A DNA stretch of 60,004 bases from Verrucomicrobiales bacterium (GTDB lineage Bacteria; Verrucomicrobiota; Verrucomicrobiia; Verrucomicrobiales; DEV007), in assembly GCA_029210205.1 (NCBI GenBank), contig JARGOD010000021.1, positions 1 through 60,004 of the forward strand, given 5' to 3'. Positions 36,251 through 45,970 of the stretch are shown piece by piece. A model generated the notes under the pieces. It was not told the DNA's origin and did no database searches. It was given only the letters and a program-made list of their open reading frames with translations. The translations under genes were made by a program, and so were the position numbers. Position 1 is the stretch's first letter. Each line of letters begins with the position of its first letter.

Positions 36251-38842
36251 ATGACTTCAATGCGCAAATCCCCCCTTTTCATGGAACTTTCAGCGACAAC
36301 ACGACTGTTCTTAATCCTTGCACTTTCTCTGCCGGCTTTTCTCTCAGCGGAAGAGAAAGAAACGGAAGATGAAAAGGAAGAAGTCACTATCGAGAAGATT
36401 CTGGAAGACTGTGACACCCTCACAGGCCTCTTTCCGCTGCATCAAAATCGTGAGAACGGAAAGACCTACCTCCAAGTCTCAGCTGATCAGCTTTCAGATG
36501 ACGAAACAACAAAGGAGTACATTCATTTCAGCCACACACTCGATGGTGTGACCGACCTCGGATTTTTCCGCGGCCAATTCAGCAATGCCCGGGTCTTCAA
36601 AATCCGGAGACATTTCGAAAAGATCGAATTCGTCGCCCGCAACACCTCTTTCTACTTCAATCCGGACAGTGCCCTGAAACGCGCTTCGGAAGCAAATATC
36701 TCTGAAGCCATTCTCGCGAGCCAGAAGATTGAAGCGAAAGACGATGAAAAAGGAATCTTGCTGATCGAAGCCGACTCCATTTTTCTGAAAGAATTTTTTC
36801 GTCAGTTGAAATCGGGGAAGTCAAAAGACGACAAAGGTGACACTTTTAAACTAGGTGATCTTTCAAAAGACCGAACCCGCTTCCTTGAGTCAAAAAGTTT
36901 TCCTGACAACACACTCTTCCGCGTCCAATACGTGTTCGAAAACCTTCACCCCTCAGAGTATGGCGATGAAGACGTAACAGACTCACGATTCGTGACAATC
37001 AAAGTTCAACACACGCTAATGGCGATGCCGGAGAACGACTACGAGCCTCGCTTCGACGACGCCCGCGTTGGCTACTTCACGACCCAGGTGACCGACCTCA
37101 CCTCAAAATCGAGCGCCCCCTACCGTGATTTCATTCACCGATGGCATCTAGAGAAGCAAGATCCTGAAGCCGAAAAATCGGATCCAGTCGAACCGATCAC
37201 CTGGTGGATTGAAAACACCACTCCGATGGAGATCAGAGACACAATCCGCGACGCAGTTCTTGCGTGGAATCCAGCCTTTGAGTCTGCCGGCATCACAAAC
37301 GCCATCGAAGTCAAAATTCAGCCCGACGACGCGGAGTGGGACTCCGATGACATTCGCTATCATGTCTTACGCTGGACCTCATCCCCCAATCCTCCCTTCG
37401 GCGGCTATGGCCCCAGCTTTGTGAACCCGAGAACGGGGCAGATACTCGGGGCCGACATCATGCTCGAGTATGTTTACCTGACGAACCGAATTCGACTTCA
37501 GGAAATCGTGAAGCTGGGCGGCAGTGAGGCGACCACCTCCTCGAGCCCAGGGCTGCAACGCGGGCATCAGTGCTCTCATGGTGCGTGCCTTCACTCCAGC
37601 CGCATCGCGGGCGCTGCAATCCTCAGAGCTCAAGCCGCTCGCCTCGGGAATGGACCCGTTGACGAAGGAGAGTTAATCCGTCAGGGGCTCACTGAACTGA
37701 TCCTACACGAAGTCGGGCATACAATCGGGCTCAATCATAATTTCAGAGCGAGCCACCTCTATGACCGGAAGCAGGCACACAACACGCAACTCACTTCGAA
37801 GACCGGGGTTTGTGCTTCTGTGATGGACTACGCTTCTGTGAATCTGGCCCTTAACCCGGATGAGCAGGGGCACTATTTCTCCATCGTTCCCGGCCCCTAC
37901 GACCATTGGGCAGTTCGTGCCGGATACGGCTCAGAAGACAAACTCAATGAAGTCCTCTCAGAATCAACAAAACCTCAGCACGCATTTGCTAACGATGCAG
38001 ACGACATGCGGAAAACAGGGCGCGGCATCGATCCAAGAGCGATGATCAATGACCTCACCAACGAACCAATCGAGAATGCCGTCGATCGAATCACACTCGT
38101 AAAGCAGACCCTTCCGAAACTAAAAGCGCAGTTTCCTGTTGAAGGAGAAAGCTACCACGAACTTCGAACCGCTTTTGCTACATTGATGCGGGAGTACGAA
38201 CGCTCAGTAATTACAATTTCGAGGTTCATCGGCGGCGTAAAAATCGACCGCTCTCTACATGGACAAAATGGAGCGGCGCCCGAGCCCCTCACACCTCTTT
38301 CAGAAGAGGAGCAGAAGAAGGCTTTAGCCGCATTGAACAATCATCTCTTCGGACCCAGTGCGATCAGCTATCCTGACGGTTTAATTTCAAAACTCCAATT
38401 GCAACGACGCGGATTCGAATTTTTTACGCTCGATCAGAACGAAGATCCTAAGATTCATGACAGCGTTCTCGGCATGCAAAAACAGGTGTTGGATCAAATC
38501 CTTCATCCGCACACCCTTGAGCGAATGATTGACTCAGGACTTTACGGCAACACCTACGAAATCGGGACTTTTATGAGCGAGCTCGACGAACTGATAATGG
38601 AGGGAGATGCCGAACAAATACCGGGGACTTTTCGCGAAGCGCTTCAAATTGAATATGTTGATCGCCTCATCAGGATGAGCGGACTTGAAGACGACTCAAC
38701 GCACCCCGCCGCGGTTCGAAGCGAAGCGGTTCGACTACTTACCGAACGATCAGCCCGCCTGAACGCTGGACAATATCAGGGCCTTCCCCGTCATCAAACA
38801 TTTCTCACTCGTCGAATTGCCAACGCCCTTGCCCCCAAATGA
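36251..38842 (+). CDS. Secreted zinc metalloprotease, DUF5117 type
   Basis: The 863-residue protein has an N-terminal hydrophobic signal (RLFLILALSLPAFLSAEE), a DUF5117-like beta domain (about 90-330), and a metzincin-like zinc site HEVGHTIGLNH (His486, His490 and His496) with a methionine-turn candidate in SVMDYASVN. It probably cleaves proteins outside the cytoplasm; the substrate is unknown. A start at 36281 (MELSATTRLF) would give a more normal signal peptide. It overlaps the EF-hand esterase gene by ATGA (38839-38842), so the two are coupled, a plausible degradation pair. Confidence 0.9.
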   Translation: MTSMRKSPLFMELSATTRLFLILALSLPAFLSAEEKETEDEKEEVTIEKILEDCDTLTGLFPLHQNRENGKTYLQVSADQLSDDETTKEYIHFSHTLDGVTDLGFFRGQFSNARVFKIRRHFEKIEFVARNTSFYFNPDSALKRASEANISEAILASQKIEAKDDEKGILLIEADSIFLKEFFRQLKSGKSKDDKGDTFKLGDLSKDRTRFLESKSFPDNTLFRVQYVFENLHPSEYGDEDVTDSRFVTIKVQHTLMAMPENDYEPRFDDARVGYFTTQVTDLTSKSSAPYRDFIHRWHLEKQDPEAEKSDPVEPITWWIENTTPMEIRDTIRDAVLAWNPAFESAGITNAIEVKIQPDDAEWDSDDIRYHVLRWTSSPNPPFGGYGPSFVNPRTGQILGADIMLEYVYLTNRIRLQEIVKLGGSEATTSSSPGLQRGHQCSHGACLHSSRIAGAAILRAQAARLGNGPVDEGELIRQGLTELILHEVGHTIGLNHNFRASHLYDRKQAHNTQLTSKTGVCASVMDYASVNLALNPDEQGHYFSIVPGPYDHWAVRAGYGSEDKLNEVLSESTKPQHAFANDADDMRKTGRGIDPRAMINDLTNEPIENAVDRITLVKQTLPKLKAQFPVEGESYHELRTAFATLMREYERSVITISRFIGGVKIDRSLHGQNGAAPEPLTPLSEEEQKKALAALNNHLFGPSAISYPDGLISKLQLQRRGFEFFTLDQNEDPKIHDSVLGMQKQVLDQILHPHTLERMIDSGLYGNTYEIGTFMSELDELIMEGDAEQIPGTFREALQIEYVDRLIRMSGLEDDSTHPAAVRSEAVRLLTERSARLNAGQYQGLPRHQTFLTRRIANALAPK

Positions 38843-39882
38843 AGCATCTCCTTTTCGCTCTCACGCTTTGCACATTAACAACACTCACTGCTTCAACTGA
38901 TCGCCTCGCTGCCATATTGGATCGCTATCCGGCTGCTGACGCGAACGGTGACGGTATTCTCACCGAAGAGGAAGCGAGTGCTTACCGCGAGAAAATCAGA
39001 AGCGAGTCCGGTAACGATCGGAAAGGAAAAAAGCGTGAACGGATTGCGCCGACTCACGCCAACGTGGCCTACGGCCAACACGAACGCCAACGCTTCGATG
39101 TTTGGATCCCCGGTGAAACCGATGATCCGCGCCACTTTCCTGTTCTCGTCTACTTCCACGGAGGAGGGTTTGTTGGTGGAGACAAATCGCAGTTCGATCC
39201 CACGACCTATCTTGAGGCCGGGATTGCCTGCGCCAGCGTAAACTATCGTTTCGTCGACGGTGTTGAGACGATCACTCCGGTCCCATTCGAAGACAGCACG
39301 CTTGCCCTTCAAACCATCCGTCATATGGCCCACGAATGGGGCATCGACCCGGGAAGAATTGCTCTCTCAGGCAGCTCCGCAGGAGCGGTCATCACACTCT
39401 GGCTGGGCTACCACGATGACCTTGCTGATTCCGAATCAGAGAATCCCATTAGACAGACTTCAACGAGAGTCAACTGCCTTGTTCCGATCAATGGCCCCAC
39501 CAATCTCATGCCGGATTGGATTGTCAAAAATATCGGCGGAAGCGATATGGTTCACGGTAGCTTCCCGAAACTTTTCGGAGAACCTGTCGCGCACCCCCCA
39601 GGGGATTCTCTCAGAGCAAAGGTCATGGAAATTTCACCATGGGAGCTTGTCAGTGCCGACGATCCACCCACTTATCTTGTTTACTCAGGCCCACTCGATG
39701 AGACCCCACTTCCTGTGACTGCCACTTCGGGCAAAGTAATTCACCACCCGGCATTCGGAAAAGCGTTGAAGGAGAAACTCGACAAGTTTGGAGTAGAAAA
39801 CGACTTCCGCTACGGCATTGATCCAAGGGGAACTCCTAATCTCGCCGAATACCTGATGACTCAGTTTGGGATGCTGGACTAA
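38839..39882 (+). CDS. Secreted alpha/beta hydrolase with EF-hand
   Basis: The 347-residue protein has a signal peptide (LLFALTLCTLTTLTAST), one calcium-binding EF-hand DANGDGILTEEE (about 34-45), and an alpha/beta-hydrolase core with HGGGFVGG (oxyanion region) and GSSAGA (nucleophile elbow serine). It resembles hormone-sensitive-lipase-like or acetyl-esterase enzymes. A substrate such as a carbohydrate ester or short-chain lipid is likely but unproven. The EF-hand at the N-terminus may anchor or regulate the enzyme with calcium, as in cellulosome-like dockerins. It starts inside the metalloprotease stop (ATGA) and is convergent with the dihaem cytochrome gene, overlapping it by 4 nt. Confidence 0.88.
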   Translation: MKHLLFALTLCTLTTLTASTDRLAAILDRYPAADANGDGILTEEEASAYREKIRSESGNDRKGKKRERIAPTHANVAYGQHERQRFDVWIPGETDDPRHFPVLVYFHGGGFVGGDKSQFDPTTYLEAGIACASVNYRFVDGVETITPVPFEDSTLALQTIRHMAHEWGIDPGRIALSGSSAGAVITLWLGYHDDLADSESENPIRQTSTRVNCLVPINGPTNLMPDWIVKNIGGSDMVHGSFPKLFGEPVAHPPGDSLRAKVMEISPWELVSADDPPTYLVYSGPLDETPLPVTATSGKVIHHPAFGKALKEKLDKFGVENDFRYGIDPRGTPNLAEYLMTQFGMLD

Positions 39883-40691
39883 CGATCTCTTGCCGGCCGT
39901 GGATCATCTCCATGAGCCAGCGCTCCGATGTAGTCCACGAGAAGGTCGATTTCCTCGTCGCTGAGCCCCGATGTCACATTCACCATTTTATTTCCGTAGG
40001 CGTCCGTCTCGGCAGTGCCCCGCTTCCCCTCATGGAAATTCTCGAGCTGTCTGCGAATGTAGCTCCGGTTCAACGAAATCAGCTGAGCACTCTTAAAAAC
40101 AACCTCACCTTTTCCGTTATATCGATGACACTCCATGCACTCGTTGGCGAAGAGGTACCGCCCTTTTTCAATTTGAGCATCCGGACCTGGCGCTTCGGTC
40201 AAAATAATGGGAAGGTTTGAAACCGTTTCAGCAGCTTCCGTAATTTGATCTTCAGTCAGTGTTAGAGCGATTGCCCGCATCTGCTGCCCCTGCAAATCAT
40301 CGAGATGAATTCCTCGTTCCCCTTTCCTGAATTTTCGGAACTGCTCCTCAATATACCACGCTGGCAAACCGGCTATGGATGGGCTTTTTATCTCCTCGTT
40401 CCCTTCTCCTCTCGAGCCATGACAGGCGGCGCACACTTGAGCATATGCACCGTCTTCATGGTCCATCGCCTTGACCAAGCCTGGAACGCCCTCAGCGTCG
40501 GGCGCTTCTTTCCAGAGTGATTCCGCCTCAGCCTCCGAGAGTTCCGTTGGAGCCTCTAAATCCGTCTTATCCGAGCAGGAAGTAATTATCCCCAGGCAAA
40601 ACGGGAGTGCACAAAAGGTTTTCAAGGCCAAGAGTTCACGGCGCAGCACGCGAAGCAATGACTGGTCTGAGAAATTCCCGATAGGTTTCAT
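39879..40691 (-). CDS. Dihaem cytochrome c lipoprotein
   Basis: The 270-residue protein has two haem c sites, CAACH (87-91) and CMECH (185-189), in tandem class I cytochrome c domains with SPSIAGLPAWY and QLISLNRSYI segments. The N-terminus ends in LGIITSC, a lipobox with Cys39, so it is probably anchored to the membrane. The start is uncertain: the ATG at 40691 overlaps the upstream DUF4340 gene by 56 nt, while a TTG at 40631, 4 nt after that gene's stop, would give an ordinary 19-residue lipoprotein signal. It resembles dihaem cytochromes of oxidase or copper enzymes; no oxidase gene is nearby. Confidence 0.85.
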   Translation of the reverse strand: MKPIGNFSDQSLLRVLRRELLALKTFCALPFCLGIITSCSDKTDLEAPTELSEAEAESLWKEAPDAEGVPGLVKAMDHEDGAYAQVCAACHGSRGEGNEEIKSPSIAGLPAWYIEEQFRKFRKGERGIHLDDLQGQQMRAIALTLTEDQITEAAETVSNLPIILTEAPGPDAQIEKGRYLFANECMECHRYNGKGEVVFKSAQLISLNRSYIRRQLENFHEGKRGTAETDAYGNKMVNVTSGLSDEEIDLLVDYIGALAHGDDPRPARDR

Positions 40692-42555
40692 GATCAATGT
40701 AAAAGACGTCACGTGCTTTGTCGCCTCCCTGGATATTCTCAATAATTCCGAAATAGACGTTTTTAGTAGTGGATGGAGCGAGATGAAGCATCCTCGTGAC
40801 TTCTTGGGGATCGCCCGTTGCCGCGTCTAATTCAGTAGTCACAATCTCAAAGCTTACGCTGGGAGTCTGCAAGGCCTCGTAGGCACCACCCAAAGAAAGA
40901 AACCAGCCGCTGGCGTTCAATGAACCGAGTCGGTTTCGAAGCGAAGTCGCTGCAGATTTATCAAGAGTATCAGTTACGTCGACTCCACTGCTCATTGCCT
41001 CCCAATCGTCACGGCGGTAGTCGTAATTGAGCTTGAGTTTCTCCTTACCCGGCTGCTCGCGAGTAATCGACTTGAGGTGAAACTGATTAAATGTCAGCAC
41101 ATTCAAGGAGCGCCATTTGATCGGATGGGTCGGGATAAGTCTCGCAAAGGTCGAAGCCAATTCGTAAATGTAGGGCTCTCCTTTGAAGTTGGCGAAAAGA
41201 CGATTCTCCTCTCCTTCTCTCCAGCCAAGCTGCAAAATTCTCGAAACATCCTGAATCTGCCCCGGATTCCCTGATTGATCCGGCGGGGCGGGAAACTGAA
41301 GATCAAATCGAATTGCCTGCGCTGGCGGCATGAGACCAAATTCAGCGAGCTTCTCAGAATCATCCGAAGCGAAATCCAGGATCGCAGCTTCATTCACCCC
41401 GGTGACTAATTCGCCTACCTGTCCCAGATTCGCGGGCAGGAATTTGTCATTTACCATCACATCCCATGACATGCGATCTTCATTGGTTTGTGACCTGAGG
41501 AAAACTCTGGGATCAATGCGGCTCTCGATCGTTATCGACCTCAAGTAGGACATCGGGATTCGAGCCAGAGTCCGATCACGCAGTTCATTCGCCTTCCTGG
41601 GTAACTGTCCGAGGATTCCGCTGCTAAAACGATAGACGCCGGGGCGGTCAGACATTCTTGCTTCGACGAGAGCGGGTCCCCCCTCCACCTCAGGAGCCTC
41701 AATTTGCTTCAGATAAACTGTAAGGGGCTCCTCTATTCCATAAACTTGAACCTGCAGCAACGCAGCATCGTCCGGCAGGGGGTTGGGAATTGGTTCATCC
41801 GACTTTGACTGAACTAGCACTTCTTCAATTGAGAGACTGGCAAGCTCTGTCAGCAAGTCATCAAGCTTTTCGCGGTCTGCCCAGGCTTGAAATGGCTCGG
41901 CAATAGCCCAGTCCTGTTGAGGAGGCGTGATCCGCCGTTGGAAAACTACTTCGCCAGTTGATCGGCCAATACCCAGTTGCACAATAGCCTCGACCGGTGC
42001 GCTTAGGATTCGTCGGTCACGTAATGCCTCCAGCGGTTTCTCAAGCCAGGATCTCAGTCCACCATCAACTACTTTCACTCCATCTAAACCCTCAATCGTC
42101 GTGTAAATCGAACCCTCGCGAGGAGCGCTTTCTCCCACTGTTATTGTTTCATTCAGCACTTCGCCATCTTCCGTTTCTCCCCCTAACGAAACGCGAATTG
42201 CTTTATCCCCTTTTACTCCCAGTTGAACCGGATTGAGTTCCTCCTCATCGTTGTCAATTTCGTCCACGATGTTGAGATGGTTCAACTCATCAAGGAGTGA
42301 GGCAATGACTCGACTGTCAACCCGGTCAACTTCCGGTTCACTGAAAAACCAAATGCCGTTCACTTCTTCGAGCACCGTCTTTGCCGTGCCCTTTTCGATG
42401 ACGATTCGCTCCACGGATTCGGGAGCGAAGCGCAATAGAACATTCGCGGCTGAGGCAGCTCCCCGACCGGCGGTAGACCTGCGATCGAGCGATGCTGTCA
42501 CAATCGCCAAAATGATGGCGACAACACCGAGAACTGCTGTCGTTTTGACTCTCAT
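40636..42555 (-). CDS. DUF4340 protein of the GldG-type export cluster
   Basis: The 639-residue protein has one N-terminal membrane helix (AVLGVVAIILAIVTASL) and a large outer region with repeated DUF4340 units (about 50-640; e.g. VERIVIEKGTAKTVLEEVNG and SVSFEIVTTELD). DUF4340 proteins travel with GldG/GldF ABC systems; no reaction is known. It starts 13 nt after the gldG-like gene and is the last export gene before the dihaem cytochrome. Confidence 0.85.
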   Translation of the reverse strand: MRVKTTAVLGVVAIILAIVTASLDRRSTAGRGAASAANVLLRFAPESVERIVIEKGTAKTVLEEVNGIWFFSEPEVDRVDSRVIASLLDELNHLNIVDEIDNDEEELNPVQLGVKGDKAIRVSLGGETEDGEVLNETITVGESAPREGSIYTTIEGLDGVKVVDGGLRSWLEKPLEALRDRRILSAPVEAIVQLGIGRSTGEVVFQRRITPPQQDWAIAEPFQAWADREKLDDLLTELASLSIEEVLVQSKSDEPIPNPLPDDAALLQVQVYGIEEPLTVYLKQIEAPEVEGGPALVEARMSDRPGVYRFSSGILGQLPRKANELRDRTLARIPMSYLRSITIESRIDPRVFLRSQTNEDRMSWDVMVNDKFLPANLGQVGELVTGVNEAAILDFASDDSEKLAEFGLMPPAQAIRFDLQFPAPPDQSGNPGQIQDVSRILQLGWREGEENRLFANFKGEPYIYELASTFARLIPTHPIKWRSLNVLTFNQFHLKSITREQPGKEKLKLNYDYRRDDWEAMSSGVDVTDTLDKSAATSLRNRLGSLNASGWFLSLGGAYEALQTPSVSFEIVTTELDAATGDPQEVTRMLHLAPSTTKNVYFGIIENIQGGDKARDVFYIDHETYREFLRPVIASRAAP

Positions 42556-42568
42556 CGTTTTATCTCTA

Positions 42569-44092
42569 TCAGGCTCTTCGTTTCACCCACACTAATCCCG
42601 CGATGATCAGGGCAATGCCCGGCATCAAAAAGATGGTAAGTGATTGCAGTAATCCGGAATCCGCCGGTGAAATATTCAAGGTAAAGGCAGTCGGGCGACG
42701 AGGCGAAATCCCCATCAACGACTCACGATTCATGACCCAATTCAGGGAAGCCATCGTAAAATCGGCCGCGACCTTCGAGGTGTTTCCATCAGGCGAGATC
42801 AAATCTGGATTTCCCACGACAACTAAGCGTGAGCTACCCTCTGACAAGTCAGAATCGCCGAGAATTCCTTTTTCAACCGACGCCGCCGTAAAAACAAGAT
42901 TGGGAGACCCGTTGTCGAGATCAGGACTAAATGAAATTTCTTCAGCTTGAAACTCAGTCTCTCCCCAAAAACCTTCACCGGCGACCATCAGCGGTCGCGG
43001 GCGAATATTTTCAGAAAGAAGCAAGTCATCTTCAAAAAGCACATTGAAAGATTGAGTCCGCCCGTTCAACCGAGCTGATAATGCCGGCAAATCACGGGTC
43101 GGACCTCCCCCAGGCATCAACGCCACAGGGACATCAGAAATACGTCTCGGAGCCAGCCCCGCGAGACTGATCACACTGAGAACGCGATCTCGATTCGGAG
43201 CGACTCCGTGCTCACGCAACAGCCCGTCAAAGTTTGGTGTATCCGCGCCGGGGTCGAGAAATATGACGAGGCCGCCTCGTTCGTCAGCCCAATAATTTTG
43301 GACCATCTCAGCTTCACGACTCGTCAAGTCCGTCGTATTCCCCGGAAAAAACAGAGCATCAGCGTCCCTTGGAATCTCCTGGCGACCCTCAAGAACCAAA
43401 GTCTCGAGACGCGCATTCTGAGCCGTGGCGAGCGGTTCAATCTGCTGAGCAATCGGCACCAATTCATCAGCGCGTCTTCCACCGGTCACGAAATAAATTT
43501 TCCTCTGCTGTTGCTCGGTCACTTCGAGCAGAGCTGAGGTCAACACTTCCTCCCCTTTGAACTCAATAATCCGTCCGGTGTTCGAATCGCGGGTTACGAG
43601 CTCCTCTGCCGCGATCACCTTGGTTCGCCCCGTTTCACCGAGAATTACGATCTGATCTCCACCGAACCGGAGCTGATACTGATCTTTCAATTCTGCGAGA
43701 CGGGAGCGGCTGCGGCTTAGATCGAGATACTCGGAAACGACTGCATCTCCCCCGATGCGATCATACTCGGAAAGGAGACCTTTGACCTCGGGGTAAAGAT
43801 CTGATGTCCCGAGGAAAGCCATAATGATCCGCACCTCGCCACCCAACGATTTTAGATAACCGGCTGAGGTCTCGGATAAAGTGAATCTTCGATTCTGGGT
43901 CAGATCCCATGTCGTGTGTCGACGGCAGCTAAGATAATTGATCTGAAGAAAAATAATCAGGACAATGATCAACTGCACCGCGACGAGCCCTGCGGTTCGG
44001 AAGCGTTCCATCTTTCTCGCATCAATGCGAAGACGGGATTCCTCTCCTTCGGAGGGAACTTCTTTTTTCTGGACCTGTATTTCTTCTGCCAT
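42569..44092 (-). CDS. GldG-type ABC auxiliary membrane protein
   Basis: The 507-residue protein has an N-terminal membrane helix (LVAVQLIIVLIIFLQINYLS), a large outer domain (about 60-470) typical of ABC-type_uncharacterised transport proteins (LTQNRRFTLSETSAGYLKSLG, then IYFVTGGRRADEL), and a C-terminal helix (LTIFLMPGIALIIAGLVW). It is the auxiliary subunit of GldFG-like ABC exporters. In Bacteroidetes these serve gliding motility; in verrucomicrobia their role is unknown and no gliding genes are visible here. It starts 9 nt after the permease gene. Confidence 0.88.
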   Translation of the reverse strand: MAEEIQVQKKEVPSEGEESRLRIDARKMERFRTAGLVAVQLIIVLIIFLQINYLSCRRHTTWDLTQNRRFTLSETSAGYLKSLGGEVRIIMAFLGTSDLYPEVKGLLSEYDRIGGDAVVSEYLDLSRSRSRLAELKDQYQLRFGGDQIVILGETGRTKVIAAEELVTRDSNTGRIIEFKGEEVLTSALLEVTEQQQRKIYFVTGGRRADELVPIAQQIEPLATAQNARLETLVLEGRQEIPRDADALFFPGNTTDLTSREAEMVQNYWADERGGLVIFLDPGADTPNFDGLLREHGVAPNRDRVLSVISLAGLAPRRISDVPVALMPGGGPTRDLPALSARLNGRTQSFNVLFEDDLLLSENIRPRPLMVAGEGFWGETEFQAEEISFSPDLDNGSPNLVFTAASVEKGILGDSDLSEGSSRLVVVGNPDLISPDGNTSKVAADFTMASLNWVMNRESLMGISPRRPTAFTLNISPADSGLLQSLTIFLMPGIALIIAGLVWVKRRA

Positions 44093-44101
44093 GGATGTAG
44101 G

Positions 44102-44857
44102 TCAGGCCCGCCATTTGCGGGATTCCAACACATGATGTGTGATTGTCAGGAGCACCGCCGCAAAGCTGATGTAATAGATGATCGGACGGCTGTCGATCAG
44201 GCCTTCAGTCAGTGAATGCATGTGCTCAATCGTCGAAAAATAACTAAGACTATCACCCCAGTTCGAACCGGAAACGAGTCCAAAACGCTCCATGAATCCC
44301 ATGAAATAATGAAGCATCACGAAAACGAAAGTCAGCATCGCTGCGATCAACTGGTTCGATGTAAGCGCAGACGCCAGCGTCCCGATCGCGACGTGAAAAA
44401 TCCCTACGAGGAGCAATCCTAGCGAAGTCCCCCAGAGAGCACCGGCTTGAAAGGCGGCCTGTTCCCCGGTAATCAACTGGAAGAGGGGGAAGAACATAAA
44501 GAGTGGCGCTACGATAACAAGATAGACAACGACCGTGGCGCAATACTTCGCGAGGATCACTTCCGAAGTTCTCACCGGCGCGGTAAGCAAACCTTCAATC
44601 GTTCCCATTTTCCGTTCCTCGGCAAAGAGCCTCATAGTGATAAGTGGAAAAAGAATAAAGAAGCCCATCCAGAACCAACCGGAATCGAAGAGGTTGTAAA
44701 CAAGACTTCGTGAACTAACTCGAAGCCGCATCGCGTTGATCATTCCAACAAAAAGCCAACCGTTCAGAAAAGTGAATAGCGCCATCACAATCCATGCGAG
44801 AGGCGAAAGAAAAAACGATCGCAGCTCTTTGGTAAACAGAATGAGAAAGGCTCGCAT
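44102..44857 (-). CDS. ABC-2 type permease (GldF-like)
   Basis: The 251-residue protein has six hydrophobic helices and the ABC-2 permease features FTKELRSFFLSPLAW at the start and RLFAEERKMGTIEGLLTAPV between helices 2 and 3. It would form the membrane channel for the ATPase encoded 26 nt upstream. The next gene (9 nt) is the GldG-type auxiliary protein. A TAACAGGGTTA motif lies between the ATPase stop and this start. Confidence 0.9.
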   Translation of the reverse strand: MRAFLILFTKELRSFFLSPLAWIVMALFTFLNGWLFVGMINAMRLRVSSRSLVYNLFDSGWFWMGFFILFPLITMRLFAEERKMGTIEGLLTAPVRTSEVILAKYCATVVVYLVIVAPLFMFFPLFQLITGEQAAFQAGALWGTSLGLLLVGIFHVAIGTLASALTSNQLIAAMLTFVFVMLHYFMGFMERFGLVSGSNWGDSLSYFSTIEHMHSLTEGLIDSRPIIYYISFAAVLLTITHHVLESRKWRA

Positions 44858-44875
44858 ATGAAAAAAGACCTAATC

Positions 44876-44886
44876 TAACAGGGTTA
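44876..44886. repeat. TAACAGGGTTA palindromic motif
   Basis: An exact copy of the 11-bp palindrome also found before the symporter gene. Read on the minus strand, its first three bases form the TAA stop codon of the ABC ATPase gene, 18 bp before the permease start. See 26764-26796. Confidence 0.4.
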
Positions 44887-45858
44887 GGTGGAAGACTGAA
44901 CGGGGTTGGTTTTGCCTGTCGATTCACCTGGGCGCTGCACGATGTCGACAAAAGCATCTTCAAGAGAGGCGGCCCGGCTTGCAAGCTCGCGAATCCTCCA
45001 TCCAGACTTGTTCACAAGCTCGAAGACATCTTCGCGGGCGTCGATATTAGGATCAGTGTGGATCAGAAGAGTCACCCACTTGCCTCCGATCTCGGTTTTT
45101 TTGACTGACTTGACGCCCTCCAACTTGCTGATTTTCTCCGTTGCTTTTTCCCCATCGCCTTGCATCTCGAGAATAATCTCTCCGGGGCGACGCAATCGCC
45201 GAATTAAGTTCTGCGGCGTGTCACAGGCCCGAATTTTACCCTGATCGATAATGACAACGCGGCCGCAGGTCATTTCCACTTCTGAGAGAATGTGAGTCGA
45301 AATGAGAATGGTATGACGCTCACCAAGACGCTTGATCAGCTCTCGGGATTGCCGAATCTGGTTTGGGTCAAGTCCATTGGTTGGCTCGTCAAGAATGAGT
45401 AGGTCCGGTTTATTTACCAGCGCATCGGCGAGGCCGACCCGCTGTTTATAGCCCTTTGACAGAGTCGAAATGATCTTGTGATCGACCTCGGAAAGACTGC
45501 AAATGTCCATTGCCTCGTTCACGGCACGACGGGATTCACGATATCGAAGCCCTTTGATGCGCGCCCTGAATTGGAGATACTCCTTCACCCTCATGTCAGG
45601 ATAAAGCGGCACGTTCTCCGGCATGTAACCCACATGCTGCCGAACCTTGATGGAATCCTCGTAGATGTCGTAACCGGCAACGGAAGCAGTGCCCTCTGAA
45701 GCCGAAAGAAAGCAGGTCAAAATGCGTAAAGTAGTGCTTTTCCCGGCTCCATTTGGTCCCAGAAAACCGACAATTTCCCCTTTTTCGACATCGAAGGAAA
45801 TCGAATCGACAGCCGTTCGTCCGGCATAGCGTTTGGTGAGATGATTAACTTGGATCAT
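44884..45858 (-). CDS. ABC transporter ATPase (GldA-like)
   Basis: The 324-residue ATPase has Walker A GPNGAGKST (34-42), a signature loop LSKGYKQR, Walker B LLILDEPTNGLD and the H-loop in LISTHILSEVE. All catalytic residues are present, unlike the degenerate homologue at 47156-47938. The C-terminal 100 residues form an extra domain found in ABC-2 exporters. It powers the permease and GldG-like proteins encoded downstream. I chose the start at 45858 (MIQVNHLTKR); the longer frame adds 21 residues of no family character. It lies 112 nt after rodA. Confidence 0.92.
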   Translation of the reverse strand: MIQVNHLTKRYAGRTAVDSISFDVEKGEIVGFLGPNGAGKSTTLRILTCFLSASEGTASVAGYDIYEDSIKVRQHVGYMPENVPLYPDMRVKEYLQFRARIKGLRYRESRRAVNEAMDICSLSEVDHKIISTLSKGYKQRVGLADALVNKPDLLILDEPTNGLDPNQIRQSRELIKRLGERHTILISTHILSEVEMTCGRVVIIDQGKIRACDTPQNLIRRLRRPGEIILEMQGDGEKATEKISKLEGVKSVKKTEIGGKWVTLLIHTDPNIDAREDVFELVNKSGWRIRELASRAASLEDAFVDIVQRPGESTGKTNPVQSST

Positions 45859-45970
45859 GAACGAAAGTGTCCCGACCGGTGGGGTTGCACAATGCTTACA
45901 TGGAATGACAAAAACATTCAACCATCCAAATGACTTTGCGAATCCACGGGATTTCTAAAAACCGGCCACA

